Of a stretch of 64,000 nucleotides of DNA, positions 55,240 through 64,000 are shown piece by piece. Location: assembly GCF_003932755.1 (NCBI RefSeq), contig NZ_CP024202.1:806001-870000 (forward strand), written 5' to 3'. The stretch is from Methylomicrobium sp. wino1. GTDB lineage: Bacteria > Pseudomonadota > Gammaproteobacteria > Methylococcales > Methylomonadaceae. Under the pieces are notes generated by a model. The model saw only the letters and a program-made list of their open reading frames with translations. It ran no database searches and was not told the origin of the DNA. Both the position numbers and the translations under genes were made by a program. Each line of letters opens with the position of its first letter. The first letter of the stretch is position 1.

Positions 55240-55614
55240 TTACTCATCCTGACCTCCTTGCATTGCCGCACCATAAACTTCCTTTGTCAATGCCTCAATT
55301 TCTTGCTTCAACATTTCGTATTCGGCCAACTTAATATCAAGAAAACGCTTGGTCAATAATGTTTTTTCCGCGATGCCGCTTGGCGTTAATAAATACACAT
55401 AAGCCAATCGGTTTTGACTATTGCGGAAGTTGTGCATTTTTATCAATCCGCGGCCTAACAGCGCTTTAAGGCAATAATTGACTTTACCCAAACTTACGCC
55501 AAGATTTTCCGCAAGTTCCCGCTGATTCATCTGCGCATTGTTTTCTAACAGACGAAGCACGCGTAAGTGCGTTTCATCTTGCAACTGAGTTGACGTTTTA
55601 ACGCCGCTAACCAT
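55240..55614 (-). CDS. MarR-family EPS-associated transcriptional regulator
   Basis: 124 residues: winged helix-turn-helix (LRVLRLLENNAQMNQRELAENLGVSLGKVNYCLKALLGRGLIK), the wing KMHNFRNSQNRLAYVYLLTPSGI and a C-terminal helix (FLDIKLAEYEMLKQEIEALTKEV). This matches the small MarR-like regulators that head EPS/O-antigen clusters. It is the first gene of the minus-strand cluster; the promoter with palindrome and the ops element lie in its leader, so it may regulate its own operon. Ligand unknown. Confidence 0.88.
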   Translation of the reverse strand: MVSGVKTSTQLQDETHLRVLRLLENNAQMNQRELAENLGVSLGKVNYCLKALLGRGLIKMHNFRNSQNRLAYVYLLTPSGIAEKTLLTKRFLDIKLAEYEMLKQEIEALTKEVYGAAMQGGQDE

Positions 55615-55722
55615 GAGTTTTTATTCGGTAGGAATAGGAGGTGTGCCTAGCAATATTGCTTACTCAAGCCAACAAATATTGATAGTACCGATAGATTTGG
55701 ATTTCAAATTAATAGCTTCAGG

Positions 55723-55734
55723 CACGCTACCGCC
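55723..55734 (-). promoter_or_regulatory. ops element (JUMPstart core) for RfaH-type antitermination
   Basis: On the minus strand the leader of the MarR-type gene reads GGCGGTAGCGTG, identical over 12 bases to the E. coli ops element, preceded by CAGTAGG and followed by C. It lies about 45 bases after the predicted transcription start and about 110 bases before the first start codon, the normal place for ops. It predicts that the 36-kb operon depends on an RfaH/NusG-paralogue; no such gene is in the window. Confidence 0.8.
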
Positions 55735-55767
55735 CTACTGTGTCACGATCAGCAAGCGCGATAACTC

Positions 55768-55791
55768 TGTTCAACTAATGAACAAACTATA
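55768..55791 (-). promoter_or_regulatory. Candidate promoter -10 with overlapping operator palindrome
   Basis: Minus-strand TATAGT (55791-55786) is followed after one base by a perfect palindrome TGTTCA-TTAGT-TGAACA (55784-55768), which would cover the transcription start. The -35 region is weak (TTTTCC at 17-base spacing), which suggests activator dependence. A MarR-type dimer could bind the palindrome. This is inferred from position and symmetry. Confidence 0.5.
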
Positions 55792-55881
55792 ACACTGATT
55801 GTTTGTAAGGAAAATAAAAAATTACTGCATAGCCCGACGAGAGGCTATGATGTTAAATGCTCACCGAATGCGTCACAACGC

Positions 55882-55909
55882 GCGGGACGGGTTAAATAAC
55901 CCGTCCCGC
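55882..55909. repeat. 12-bp perfect inverted repeat
   Basis: gcgggacgggtt (55882-55893) / aacccgtcccgc (55898-55909) with loop aaat. Similar GGGACG...CGTCCC pairing is in the repeat at 9683-9720. No T-run follows. It lies in the 368-base spacer between the MarR gene and the intron remnant; apart from the promoter and ops element, nothing else is seen there. Confidence 0.7.
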
Positions 55910-56024
55910 TAAGCATCTCGGCATGGATTGCCGATATCCGGGTTACTTCAATGTGAAGCTAAGCATTGCCATCCGTGGCACTATAGGGGTAGAGAAGAGC
56001 CGTTTCAGACTCTCCCCTCCCTCC

Positions 56025-56057
56025 GAACCGTGCGTGCGGTTCTCCCGCACACGGCTC
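56025..56057 (-). ncRNA. Group II intron domain V
   Basis: Minus-strand sequence gagccgtgtgcgggagaacc and the 13 following bases fold into the 33-base hairpin with GAGCCGUGUGCGG paired to CCGCACGCACGGUUC and a GAGA-type loop. This is the catalytic core of group II introns and fixes the intron's strand. Confidence 0.88.
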
Positions 56058-56074
56058 TCCAGTCGATAGTTTCC

Positions 56075-56860
56075 TCATCGGGATTGACTCGCTTGCGCAT
56101 GGGCTTCAGTCAGTGTGAAAAGTCCCAGGTTTGCGAAGTAGGCATTTGGCCATTGTTGATGGTCGCTGACGTTCCTCCCTGTCCCGCTCCCTTTCTTTTG
56201 GTACTTGCGCAAGATACTTCTGAGTCTGCACCGTACAAATCCGTCCATGGCTTGTAACTCGCTCTTGTGGACGTGTTTAAAGTAGTTAAACCAGCCGCGT
56301 AATATCGGATTGAGTCGGTGAATCACGGTATCGATTGAAACTCCTTGGCTTCGCCGGGTCTGCGCTCTCATCTTATCCCGCATCGCTTTTCGGCTTTTCT
56401 TGCGGATTAAGCGCAGCCCCTTTTTGAAGGTGTAGCCCAGAAAGTCGAATCCGTGCGGGTCATTTTGTTCGTTGACAAGCCTTGTCTTGTCAGGATGCAG
56501 TTCGAGCTGGTGGTGCGCCATCCACTGTTTCACTTCGGTCAGGGCTGCGTCGGCTTCGCTGGCCGCCAAGATTCCGCTTTACTTTCAAATCGCTCGATAC
56601 TGATCTTGTCTATGCCGGCCGCGCCCCGGTTACTTTTCACCCGTTGCCAGGCGATCCGTAAGGTTCGCTCCGCATAGGTTTTGTCCATCATACTTATGCC
56701 ATTTGCCTCCTTTGCCCAGTGCCGCCAACATGCGCTCCGTCCATAATCCGGCTTTCACCCCCGGACACTGCTCCAGTGCGGGGATGTCTGTTTCCTGTCT
56801 AGTCTCTTCTGACACTGTGGATTCTACCTCTTCGGTTGCCTTTTCATATTCAGTTCGCAT
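56075..56860 (-). pseudogene. Group II intron reverse transcriptase/maturase, internally deleted
   Basis: Two ends of a maturase without the middle. N-terminal pieces: EQCPGVKAGLWTERMLAALGKGGKWHK, then in another frame MDKTYAERTLRIAWQRVKSN and RGAAGIDKISIERFESKAE. C-terminal piece: EADAALTEVKQWMAHHQLELHPDKTR, GFDFLGYTFKKGLRL, NPILRGWFNYFKHVHKSEL (thumb/maturase domain). RT motifs 1-5, including the YADD box, are missing; the deletion junction (near 56575) also shifts frame. Not functional. Confidence 0.88.
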
Positions 56861-57511
56861 CTATCTTCCTACCCCCTTAGCTAAAAGCGGTTTTGCTTCC
56901 CGCTCGTCTCAACGGCTACAGGACGTAAAACAGAGCCGGTTTCACGCTACGCCCTGCTGTCGGGATTTCTGGTTCGGCTTTCCCACAAGCTCTTCGAGGC
57001 TCTGTTTGTCTCCGTCTTCACTACTATGAGGGCTCTGACTCCTGCCGGTCGTTCACTGCAACCCGCAGGTCTCCCCGCTTGCCACGTACTACCTTCCTGT
57101 CATTCAATCTCCAAACATCCCATGCAGCCGAATCATCGCTTTAATAGCCAAGTCAGCGTGATCCGTGAGTTCCAGGCTTCGCCATGAATCCGAAGGCTCT
57201 CCACCACATGGAACCGAAACGAGTTTGCCTTACTACAGACTGACAGTTCATTTCCAGTTACTCCCCACCCCACCTCGCGGTGACGCAGTTACTTTCCTTT
57301 TCAGAGCTTTTGGCTTACTCTGGTACGGACTTTCACCGCACTGATAGTACGCCCTCGCGGGCGTACGGATTCCGCCAATCCCTGACGGAATGACGCGTTT
57401 TTTCCTCAAGTTGGCGCCAGGGTGTCAACTCCCGTTCTGCTAAGTTATCGACAACCTATTGAATTAACTCCATATTCTTCATGCACTTCATGGTGAAATG
57501 CTTTTCTAGGA

Positions 57512-57769
57512 TCACTGGATTTTTTCCGACCCGGGAAGCAAAGTCGGCGGCATTTGCACGAAAAAACCTTTGGTCTTAAGACTTTCTATCACTCTCTCCG
57601 AATTTTCGCGCGCCAGTTTGCGGTCCGGTGTTAATTCCAATTCCATCACGTATTGCATCGGACTCATTGACTTGAACAAAGTGTCCGGCACTTCTGTAAA
57701 ATCGTCTTTTTTATCGAGATACAAATAAAGTTCTTCTTTTTTTAGACTTTTATAAATAAAACACTGCAT
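57512..57769 (-). CDS. ycgL: YcgL domain protein
   Basis: 85 residues of the YcgL family: MQCFIYKSLKKEELYLYLDKKDDF, VPDTLFKSMSPMQYVMELELTPDRKLARE and the C-terminal GFFVQMPP. Small soluble gammaproteobacterial protein with no established biochemical role. Divergent from the CPBP protease gene, with an 86-base spacer holding both promoters. Confidence 0.92.
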   Translation of the reverse strand: MQCFIYKSLKKEELYLYLDKKDDFTEVPDTLFKSMSPMQYVMELELTPDRKLARENSERVIESLKTKGFFVQMPPTLLPGSEKIQ

Positions 57770-57855
57770 AATCGGGTTCTTTTAAGCGACAACTGATAGA
57801 GTATTTTAGCTGTTTTTGTTTAGAATCCCTATACTGATTAATTAACGATTCCCTC

Positions 57856-58446
57856 ATGGCCCGATCCTCATTCGACTCTTCCCGCTTTTTTACCACCGCC
57901 TGCAATTTCGAAGGTTCGCTGATTCTAGTCGCAGCTTTGCTGGGCTGGCTAGCCGGTATTAACCCCTTTGCCGATCTTCATTTTTCCGAACAAGCGCTTT
58001 TTTATGGTATCGCCGGCACGGTACCGTTGTTTATATTTTTTTTCGCACTCGAGCAAATCAATATCCCGTCGATTCGTAAAATCCGCAGCTTACTGGTCGA
58101 CACCCTGGGTTCCGGGCTGAAAACGTGCCATTTGACCGATATTTTTTTTCTCGCTGCGATCGCAGGATTTTCTGAAGAGTTATTGTTTAGGGGATTGCTT
58201 CAACCGTGGATCGAAGCGTCTTGGGGAGTTGCGGTGGGTCTTATCGGCAGTAATATCATTTTTGGGTTGGTGCATGCCGTGACACCGCTTTATGCGCTAT
58301 TGGCAACCTTAATCGGTATTTATTTAGGCTTGTCGATGGACTTCGGCGGCGAAAGAAATTTAATGACGCCGATGATCATTCATGGGCTTTATGATTTTCT
58401 GGCTTTTTTGATGATTATGAAATCGTTTCGGCGCGGTAGCGAATAG
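57856..58446 (+). CDS. CPBP-family intramembrane metalloprotease
   Basis: 196 residues with several hydrophobic helices. Conserved motifs of the CPBP/Rce1-like family: EELLFRG (motif 1, catalytic glutamates), NIIFGLVHA (motif 2, histidine) and the final HGLYDF (motif 3). Members cleave prenylated proteins or processed peptides in the membrane; the substrate here is unknown. Convergent with the EAL/GGDEF gene, 23 bases apart. Confidence 0.88.
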   Translation: MARSSFDSSRFFTTACNFEGSLILVAALLGWLAGINPFADLHFSEQALFYGIAGTVPLFIFFFALEQINIPSIRKIRSLLVDTLGSGLKTCHLTDIFFLAAIAGFSEELLFRGLLQPWIEASWGVAVGLIGSNIIFGLVHAVTPLYALLATLIGIYLGLSMDFGGERNLMTPMIIHGLYDFLAFLMIMKSFRRGSE

Positions 58447-58469
58447 TAGTGTCTTTTTCTTTATTTTTC

Positions 58470-60629
58470 TTATTCGCCCAATGGCTCGGGACGCCCCAAC
58501 CAAAAGCCTTGCGCATAGTCGACGCCTAATTCCAATAAATGTAAATAGATCGCTTCGGTTTCGACGAATTCGGCAATCGTTTGTTTACCCAGCAAATGCC
58601 CGATTTCATTGATCGATTTGACCATCGCCAAATCGACCGGATCGCAACAAATATCCTTGACAAACATTCCGTCGATTTTTAGAAAATCCACCGGCAGATT
58701 TTTCAGATAGGCGAATGATGATAGGCCGCTGCCGAAATCGTCCAACGCAAAACGGCACCCGAGCCTCTTCAACGCCCCCATGAATCGAGTCGCTTGATTC
58801 AAATTGGCAATCGCGGCGGTTTCGGTCACTTCAAGGCAAAAACGCTCCGCCGGTAAATTGAATTTTTTTAGTGCCGCCTGAATACAATGCTGAGTCGAAT
58901 CGGAACCGAGTGTTTGCCCCGATAAATTGATCGAACACATCGACAAATCGGCCAACGCGCCCGAATGTTCGGCAAACCAAAGCAGCGTATTTTCGATGAT
59001 GTATTCGTCGATTCGGCTCATTAGGCCGTAGCGCTCGGCGGCCGGAATAAATGCGCCGGGCAAAATGACTTCCCCGTCCGCACTCAAAATCCTGACCAAA
59101 ATTTCATAGTGTTCGCCACCTTGCATAGCGATACTGCAGATGGGCTGGCGGTATAATTGAAAGCGTTTATGGTCGAGCGCATCGTTGAGTTTGGCGACCC
59201 ATTGCATTTGCCCGGACAGCCGGCGAATTTCCTCGTCGTTTTTTTGATAGACAAAAACTCGATTACGTCCGGCATCTTTCGCGGCATAACAAGATGCATC
59301 GGCAACCATCAACAAATCGTTCAAACAATTAAATTCGTCGGTAATCGCCATCAAGCCGATGCTGACCCCGATATGAAAGCTTTGGTTGTTCCAGTTGAAT
59401 CGATAATCGGCAATAATTTCGCGCAGTTCATCGGCAAGCCGCTCGGCTTGCTCGATCGCGCAATGTTCCATCAGCACCCCGAATTCGTCGCCGCCCAAGC
59501 GCGCCAATGTATCCCGTTTACGTACCTTACGCTGCAATAATGAAGTAACTTGCTTGAGCAGTTCATCACCTGCGGTATGTCCGCAAGTATCGTTAATCAC
59601 TTTGAATTGATCAAGATCGAGATAGCAAAACGCGTATTGATCCTCTCTGACTTTACGAGTCCGTAATACGCGATTTAGTCGCGATTCGAATTCGCGGCGA
59701 TTGACCAAGCCCGTCAAGGGATCGTGCGACGCTTGATAGGCCAGCTCTCTCGATAAACGGCGGGCGTAACTGACATCGCTGAACACTAACACCACGCCTT
59801 GAATTTCGTTACCTTCGCCGCGAATCGGCGCCGCCGAAACCTGTATCGCATATTCGCGGCCCAATCGATCGATTAGAACAGTACCGCAAACCAGAATTTC
59901 CGCCTCACCTTCGGATAGACATTGCGCGACCGGATTCGGCAGCGGCTTTCGGGTATTTTCGTCGATAATGTGAAAAACTTCGTCGATAGAGCGACCAACC
60001 GCTTCGATATGCCGCCATTCGGTCAGTTTTTCGGCGGCGGGATTGATGAATTCGACTCGGCCGGTATTGTCGGTAACGATTACCGCATCGCCGATTGATT
60101 TGAGCGTAACTTGGGCACGCTCTTTTTCCTGCATCAACCTTTCCTCGGCCTGCTTGCGGTAATCGATTTCCAAACGCAGTTCGGCGGTACGCTCTTCAAC
60201 CAATTGTTCAAGATGCCGGCGATAAGATTCCAGTTCCGCTTCGACCGCTTTTGCTTTTAAAACATTGTCGATTGTAATCGGAATGAGATGCAAATATTCG
60301 CCGTTGAGATCCTTGGTCAAATAATCGGCTGCACCCAGTTTCAGAGCTTTCACGGCGACGGCTTCGTTGCCGCTACCGGTCACGAAAATAATCGGGGTTG
60401 CCATCGGAATATAGTCGACGATATCGAATGCGGTACCGTCGCCGAGCGCATGGTCGGCCAACACGATCTCGAAGGTCTGTTTTTTCAACAGATCAACCGC
60501 TTCAGCCACCGATCCTGCAATCGCATAGTCGTAAGGTAATTGTTCTTGTTTGACAAAGCGCTCGAAACTCATCTGATCGGCCAAATCGTCTTCGACCAAC
60601 AGCAAGCTCACCGGCTTTTTCCTGGTCAT
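58470..60629 (-). CDS. Response regulator with PAS, GGDEF and EAL domains
   Basis: About 719 residues: N-terminal receiver domain (VEDDLADQ, phospho-acceptor in VLADHALGDG, and Lys in AADYLTKDLNG), a coiled linker, a PAS domain (IGDAVIVTDNTGRVEFINPAAEKL), GGDEF (RLGGDEFGVLMEHC) and EAL (YEILVRILS, DDFGSGLSSFAYLKNLPVDFLKIDG). GGDEF is intact, so cyclic-di-GMP synthesis is possible. EAL reads EIL but keeps the first glutamate and DDFG, so phosphodiesterase activity is also plausible. I use the ATG at 60629, which overlaps the stop of the upstream receiver gene (ATGA). Confidence 0.93.
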   Translation of the reverse strand: MTRKKPVSLLLVEDDLADQMSFERFVKQEQLPYDYAIAGSVAEAVDLLKKQTFEIVLADHALGDGTAFDIVDYIPMATPIIFVTGSGNEAVAVKALKLGAADYLTKDLNGEYLHLIPITIDNVLKAKAVEAELESYRRHLEQLVEERTAELRLEIDYRKQAEERLMQEKERAQVTLKSIGDAVIVTDNTGRVEFINPAAEKLTEWRHIEAVGRSIDEVFHIIDENTRKPLPNPVAQCLSEGEAEILVCGTVLIDRLGREYAIQVSAAPIRGEGNEIQGVVLVFSDVSYARRLSRELAYQASHDPLTGLVNRREFESRLNRVLRTRKVREDQYAFCYLDLDQFKVINDTCGHTAGDELLKQVTSLLQRKVRKRDTLARLGGDEFGVLMEHCAIEQAERLADELREIIADYRFNWNNQSFHIGVSIGLMAITDEFNCLNDLLMVADASCYAAKDAGRNRVFVYQKNDEEIRRLSGQMQWVAKLNDALDHKRFQLYRQPICSIAMQGGEHYEILVRILSADGEVILPGAFIPAAERYGLMSRIDEYIIENTLLWFAEHSGALADLSMCSINLSGQTLGSDSTQHCIQAALKKFNLPAERFCLEVTETAAIANLNQATRFMGALKRLGCRFALDDFGSGLSSFAYLKNLPVDFLKIDGMFVKDICCDPVDLAMVKSINEIGHLLGKQTIAEFVETEAIYLHLLELGVDYAQGFWLGRPEPLGE

Positions 60630-61030
60630 GAACGCTGCGTCCAATAAGGCTTAAGCACCTGGATCGCGTCTAAAAACTGTTCGTAATCGACCGGCTTGAG
60701 AATATACCCGGAAATGCCTAAGTCGAAACAGCGATCAACATCCTGCCTTTCTTTCGATGACGTCAGCATCATGACCGGAATATTTCTGAATACCGGATGT
60801 TCTTTGAGATGTTTCAGGCATTCGTGGCCATTCATCTTAGGCATGTTGATATCGAGCAAAATAATGGCCGGCAAGCCTTGTTCAGGACTGCGTAAATATT
60901 CGAGCGCTTGTTCGCCGTCATGCACGACCAGCAATTCATTGAGTACGCCAAGTTTTTTGAAACTCCGCTGAACGGTCATTACATCGACCTGATCATCCTC
61001 GACCAAGAGAATGGGTTGTATGTTATTCAT
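60626..61030 (-). CDS. Stand-alone receiver-domain response regulator
   Basis: 134 residues of a Rcp1-like receiver: LLVEDDQVDVMTVQRSF, phospho-acceptor aspartate in ILLDINMPKMNGHE, VMMLTSSKERQD and the lysine in GYILKPVDYEQF. No output domain. The gene starts within the last codons of the kinase gene (8-base overlap) and ends in the next gene (ATGA), so the three form one phosphorelay operon. Confidence 0.93.
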   Translation of the reverse strand: MNNIQPILLVEDDQVDVMTVQRSFKKLGVLNELLVVHDGEQALEYLRSPEQGLPAIILLDINMPKMNGHECLKHLKEHPVFRNIPVMMLTSSKERQDVDRCFDLGISGYILKPVDYEQFLDAIQVLKPYWTQRS

Positions 61031-64000
61031 GTTGTGCGGTTTTCGGTATCGTAAACAAAAAATTGCAACCGCAGCCCGGCTCGGACTCGATCCGGATACG
61101 GCCGCCCCAGTTGTCGATTATTTTTTCGATCAAGCTTAATCCGATACCGGTGCTATCGGATTGATCCTTTGGTGCGAGTGTTTGAAACAGTTGGAAGATT
61201 TTCTCCTGATAGTGCTTAGGGATGCCCGGACCGTTGTCTTTAACGCTGAATTCCCAGCTGGACGGGTGTTCGCGGCAACTTATTTCAATAACCCCATGGC
61301 TTTTATCGTTATATTTGATTGCATTATCCAGTAAATTTTGAAAAACCTGAAATAGTTTAAGCTTTTCTCCCACGATCGTCGGTAAGCCGGCTTGCAGCTT
61401 GATCTCGATATGTGGCGGCGGTGCGATATGCTTGACCGTTTCCAGTAATAACACATTGAGATCGACTTGTTCGTCAGGCTCTTTGATGCGCCCAACTCGC
61501 GAATATTGCAAAATTCCGTCGATCATCTCATGCATGCGTTTTGCCCGGCTTTGCAATAAGGCCATTTGCTCCTTGCCGTCATCATCGAAAACCTCTCGGT
61601 AATCTTCGGCAATCCAGCCGGACAATTGATTGATCGCACGTAAAGGCGCTTTCAAATCATGCGATACGACATAAGCAAAACTTTTCAGTTCTTCGTTGGC
61701 TTTATTCAATGCCGAGGTCCGCGCGGCAACCCGTTGTTCGAGCTCCTTATTAAGCGAATTGATTTGCTGCTGGCTTTGTTTCATTTCTTCGATCAACAAA
61801 GTATTTTGCAGCGCAATCGCCGCTTGTGCGGTCAATAGCCGTGTCATTTCGATATCTTCGAGGGAGAAAACCGATTTGATCAAACTGTTTTCCAGATACA
61901 AAACACCCAGTACTTGTTGTTGCATTTGCAATGGCAAACACAATACCGATTTGAGTTGCCTACCCTGTACCGTATCATCGGTTTTAAAATCGCCTTCGGC
62001 CGCGGCATTGTTCAAGACCACCAGTTCGGCGGTTCGGTAAACATAATTGACAATCGCAAGGCTAAGGGTATCGGCCGGCAGTTCGCTTCCGTCGCGGATC
62101 TCGACCTTGACCCGGTCATGCTTGATGCCTTTCGCCAATACCGTTAATTGCTGATTTTCGACAATCAGCAAATAACCGGTTTTCGCGCCTAAGCGCGCCA
62201 TCACCGATTCCATGATCGTCACCAGTAAGGGTTTGAAATCGAGTTGTTGCGTGATCGTGCGAGTCGCTTGAACCAAATAGTCGACATCGAGCAATTGCGC
62301 CAACGATTGCTCGGTCTGTTTACGCCTTTCGGTAACCGTGAACGAATATTGCTTCGCCAGTTGCGCCGTTTTGATCTCGGCGCCGCATTGCCGATAAATT
62401 TTAACGGCCCGATTCAAATGATAAGCGGCATGATCGTGTTGCCTATCGAGCAGTATCTGTCCCAACCGTTCGTGTAAAAACGCTTGCAAAAATAGATATT
62501 GCCGCGCCTTGGCCGAATCGATCGCATCCAAGCCATAGCGCCGGGCCTGACTGAAGTCGTCGGCGTGAAAGGCCCGCTCCATCATCATGAACAGCAAATA
62601 GGGCTTCAAAATCGGCCCCAACGAGGACCAAACCTCGACCCGCTCCAAACATCTCGACAGATGATTTTGTTCGTCTCCGTCCAATGTTCGATACAGCCTC
62701 AAACCATTGACGAAGCGAAAAACATACCAGAGCCGGTTGAGAATATTATCGCTCAAGCCGCGCAAATACGGCTCGGCCTTCGCTAGAAAAGCCTCTGCCT
62801 GCCGATAATCGCCGAGATAATGGCTGCTAATTCCTTCTAAAGTGTAATAACCGCCGATCGACACAACATGCTTGTCTTGCTCCCAACGTTTTAACTTAGC
62901 ATCGATTTGCGCCTCGGTCAGCTTGTTCCGGCCGGCATTCATTTCGTCGACCCAACCGACCAATACACTTTCGGCGAGCCCAAGCGATAGCGACAGATTA
63001 AATTTTTTCGAAAAGCGCCGGCACTCTTCGGCCACACTAATCACCTGATGTAAATCATTACCTTGATGGATCAAATGCCATAGATAAGGCCCGTAGGACA
63101 ATCCGGCGTTGTATAAATCGCCGCAATTTTTACCTCGGTGAATATTTTGCTGACATTGCTGAATGATATAATCGGAAGACCTTCGATTGTGCATATTGGT
63201 CCATAATATGCCGTTGATCCCCTTGGTTGCGCCGAAGGTATCGGGGTAGCGCTCCGATAAGGCGAGGCCGAGGTCTTCATAACGAAACGACATGTCGTAT
63301 TTATCCTGACGCTGCAAATACAAGCCGACCATCGAAAAACCGTAAATCACCGTTTCATCGACACCGCCGGCCAAACAGTTTTGCGTCGACTGAATCGCGG
63401 AAAGATACAATTGCGGTACCATGCCGGCCAAGTAATAATCCGGTATCAATTCGCTATAGATACCGGTTTCGATCCGCGTCGCGCGATCGCCGCTAGGTAT
63501 AATATCGAGAATTTGCTGCCAGACATCGCCATGCCCTTGATGAATTTGTTCCAGAATACTTTCTGCACGCTGCAACGCCTCATTGTCATCTTCCGGAATC
63601 GCGCGGCTAAAATAGTTCAAACCGCGGTTACCCAATTCAATCGCCTCTTTGAACTTGCCCATCGACGACAAGCCCGTGGTCTGCTCGTACAAGCAATCGA
63701 CCCGATCCAGATCGCTTTTCGCTTTTTCAATCAAGGTATTGAGTATCGCCTCCGAAGCCGGCTGATTGCCGAGCGCCATTTCGGTTCTGGCCAAATATTT
63801 ATGCAAATCGAATAAAAATTCATAATCGCCGTCCCAGTCCGGATTGGGATACAAGCCTTTGGCCTGTGCAAAGAAAAAATTGGCGTTATCCATCGCCAGT
63901 GCCTTCATCGCGGCAATTCCGGCATGGTAATTAAATATGACCTCTTGTTTGAGCCGCTCCTCGTTGGGATTTTGTGGGCGACCACCTTCCAAATGTTCGA
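61023..64000 (-). CDS. Large hybrid sensor histidine kinase with TPR-like and GAF domains (5' end outside window)
   Basis: Open to the window edge; about 990 residues are visible. A helical TPR-like region (HAGIAAMKALAMDNANFFFAQAK and later repeats) occupies the first 550, then a GAF domain (LDFKPLLVTIMESVMARLGAKTGYLL), a coiled coil, a HisKA domain (SHDLKAPLRAINQLSGW, phospho-His in SHDLKAP) and HATPase (NLLDNAIKYNDK, DNGPGIPKHYQEKIFQLF, TGIGLSLIEKII). This is the C-terminal half of the Ser/Thr kinase-AAA-TPR-GAF-histidine kinase proteins; the kinase and AAA parts would lie beyond 64000, and the frame has no convincing start. Confidence 0.9.
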   Translation of the reverse strand, partial: EHLEGGRPQNPNEERLKQEVIFNYHAGIAAMKALAMDNANFFFAQAKGLYPNPDWDGDYEFLFDLHKYLARTEMALGNQPASEAILNTLIEKAKSDLDRVDCLYEQTTGLSSMGKFKEAIELGNRGLNYFSRAIPEDDNEALQRAESILEQIHQGHGDVWQQILDIIPSGDRATRIETGIYSELIPDYYLAGMVPQLYLSAIQSTQNCLAGGVDETVIYGFSMVGLYLQRQDKYDMSFRYEDLGLALSERYPDTFGATKGINGILWTNMHNRRSSDYIIQQCQQNIHRGKNCGDLYNAGLSYGPYLWHLIHQGNDLHQVISVAEECRRFSKKFNLSLSLGLAESVLVGWVDEMNAGRNKLTEAQIDAKLKRWEQDKHVVSIGGYYTLEGISSHYLGDYRQAEAFLAKAEPYLRGLSDNILNRLWYVFRFVNGLRLYRTLDGDEQNHLSRCLERVEVWSSLGPILKPYLLFMMMERAFHADDFSQARRYGLDAIDSAKARQYLFLQAFLHERLGQILLDRQHDHAAYHLNRAVKIYRQCGAEIKTAQLAKQYSFTVTERRKQTEQSLAQLLDVDYLVQATRTITQQLDFKPLLVTIMESVMARLGAKTGYLLIVENQQLTVLAKGIKHDRVKVEIRDGSELPADTLSLAIVNYVYRTAELVVLNNAAAEGDFKTDDTVQGRQLKSVLCLPLQMQQQVLGVLYLENSLIKSVFSLEDIEMTRLLTAQAAIALQNTLLIEEMKQSQQQINSLNKELEQRVAARTSALNKANEELKSFAYVVSHDLKAPLRAINQLSGWIAEDYREVFDDDGKEQMALLQSRAKRMHEMIDGILQYSRVGRIKEPDEQVDLNVLLLETVKHIAPPPHIEIKLQAGLPTIVGEKLKLFQVFQNLLDNAIKYNDKSHGVIEISCREHPSSWEFSVKDNGPGIPKHYQEKIFQLFQTLAPKDQSDSTGIGLSLIEKIIDNWGGRIRIESEPGCGCNFLFTIPKTAQHE

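Larger units (their letters stand above)
55983..57440 (-). mobile_element. Group II intron remnant
   Basis: Minus-strand RNA with a canonical domain V near the 3' end, a short domain VI ending ACCCCTAT at 55983, a maturase remnant in domain IV and, at the 5' side, GTGCGGTGAAAGTCCG typical of domain I near 57340. The 5' limit is approximate (about 57440); an exact GUGYG boundary is not clear. The reverse transcriptase is deleted, so the intron cannot move by itself. Confidence 0.8.

Overview
The window looks like a chromosomal segment of a gammaproteobacterium. A methanotroph-type (Methylococcales-like) genome is my guess from gene order and the style of the dispersed repeats; no rRNA or other marker here proves it. 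Base composition is moderate and coding density is high outside a few repeat-rich spacers.

Region 1 (1-18.1 kb) is housekeeping. It holds the macromolecular synthesis block (rpsU, a GatB/YqeY gene, dnaG, start of rpoD), tsaD, plsY, folB-folK, a kinase-like gene, a FolM-type pteridine reductase, a secreted SGNH esterase, tatABC, a histidine operon hisB-hisH-hisA-hisF-hisI-hisE, typA/bipA, a rhodanese, a LysR regulator and a methyltransferase. Two plus-strand terminators (about 13.79 and 18.99 kb) have no gene in front of them and mark candidate small RNAs.

Region 2 (19.0-55.8 kb) is one long minus-strand surface-polysaccharide (O-antigen/EPS) cluster, read from high to low coordinates. It opens with a promoter, a palindrome and a perfect ops/JUMPstart core (GGCGGTAGCGTG) ahead of a MarR-type EPS-associated regulator. 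Downstream gene content and order recall the Pseudomonas aeruginosa O5 wbp locus: wbpB, wbpD, wbpE; then an aminotransferase/epimerase/AsnB/acetyltransferase block; then wbpG-hisH2-hisF2 (amidine formation on an acetamido uronic acid), an ABC flippase resembling PglK, several glycosyltransferases, wbpI, a WbpK/V-like epimerase, a WbpL-like initiating transferase and a WbpM-like 4,6-dehydratase. wbpA, wzx and wzy are not seen. Many junctions are ATGA or TAATG overlaps, so translation is probably coupled.

The cluster carries passengers. A toxin-antitoxin-like pair sits between wbpD and wbpE, with the PIN (VapC-type) domain fused in frame to the WbpE aminotransferase. Rpn-family genes and fragments form partial direct repeats around wbpB-D-E. 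Two nearly identical AAA/PD-(D/E)XK genes plus a stub of a third lie between wbpL and wbpM. A decayed ISAs1-type element carries a DruA-like (DUF4338) segment.

Region 3 (56-64 kb) has a group II intron remnant whose reverse transcriptase core is deleted, ycgL, a CPBP membrane protease, and a three-gene signalling set: REC-PAS-GGDEF-EAL protein, stand-alone receiver, and a large TPR/GAF histidine kinase cut by the window edge.
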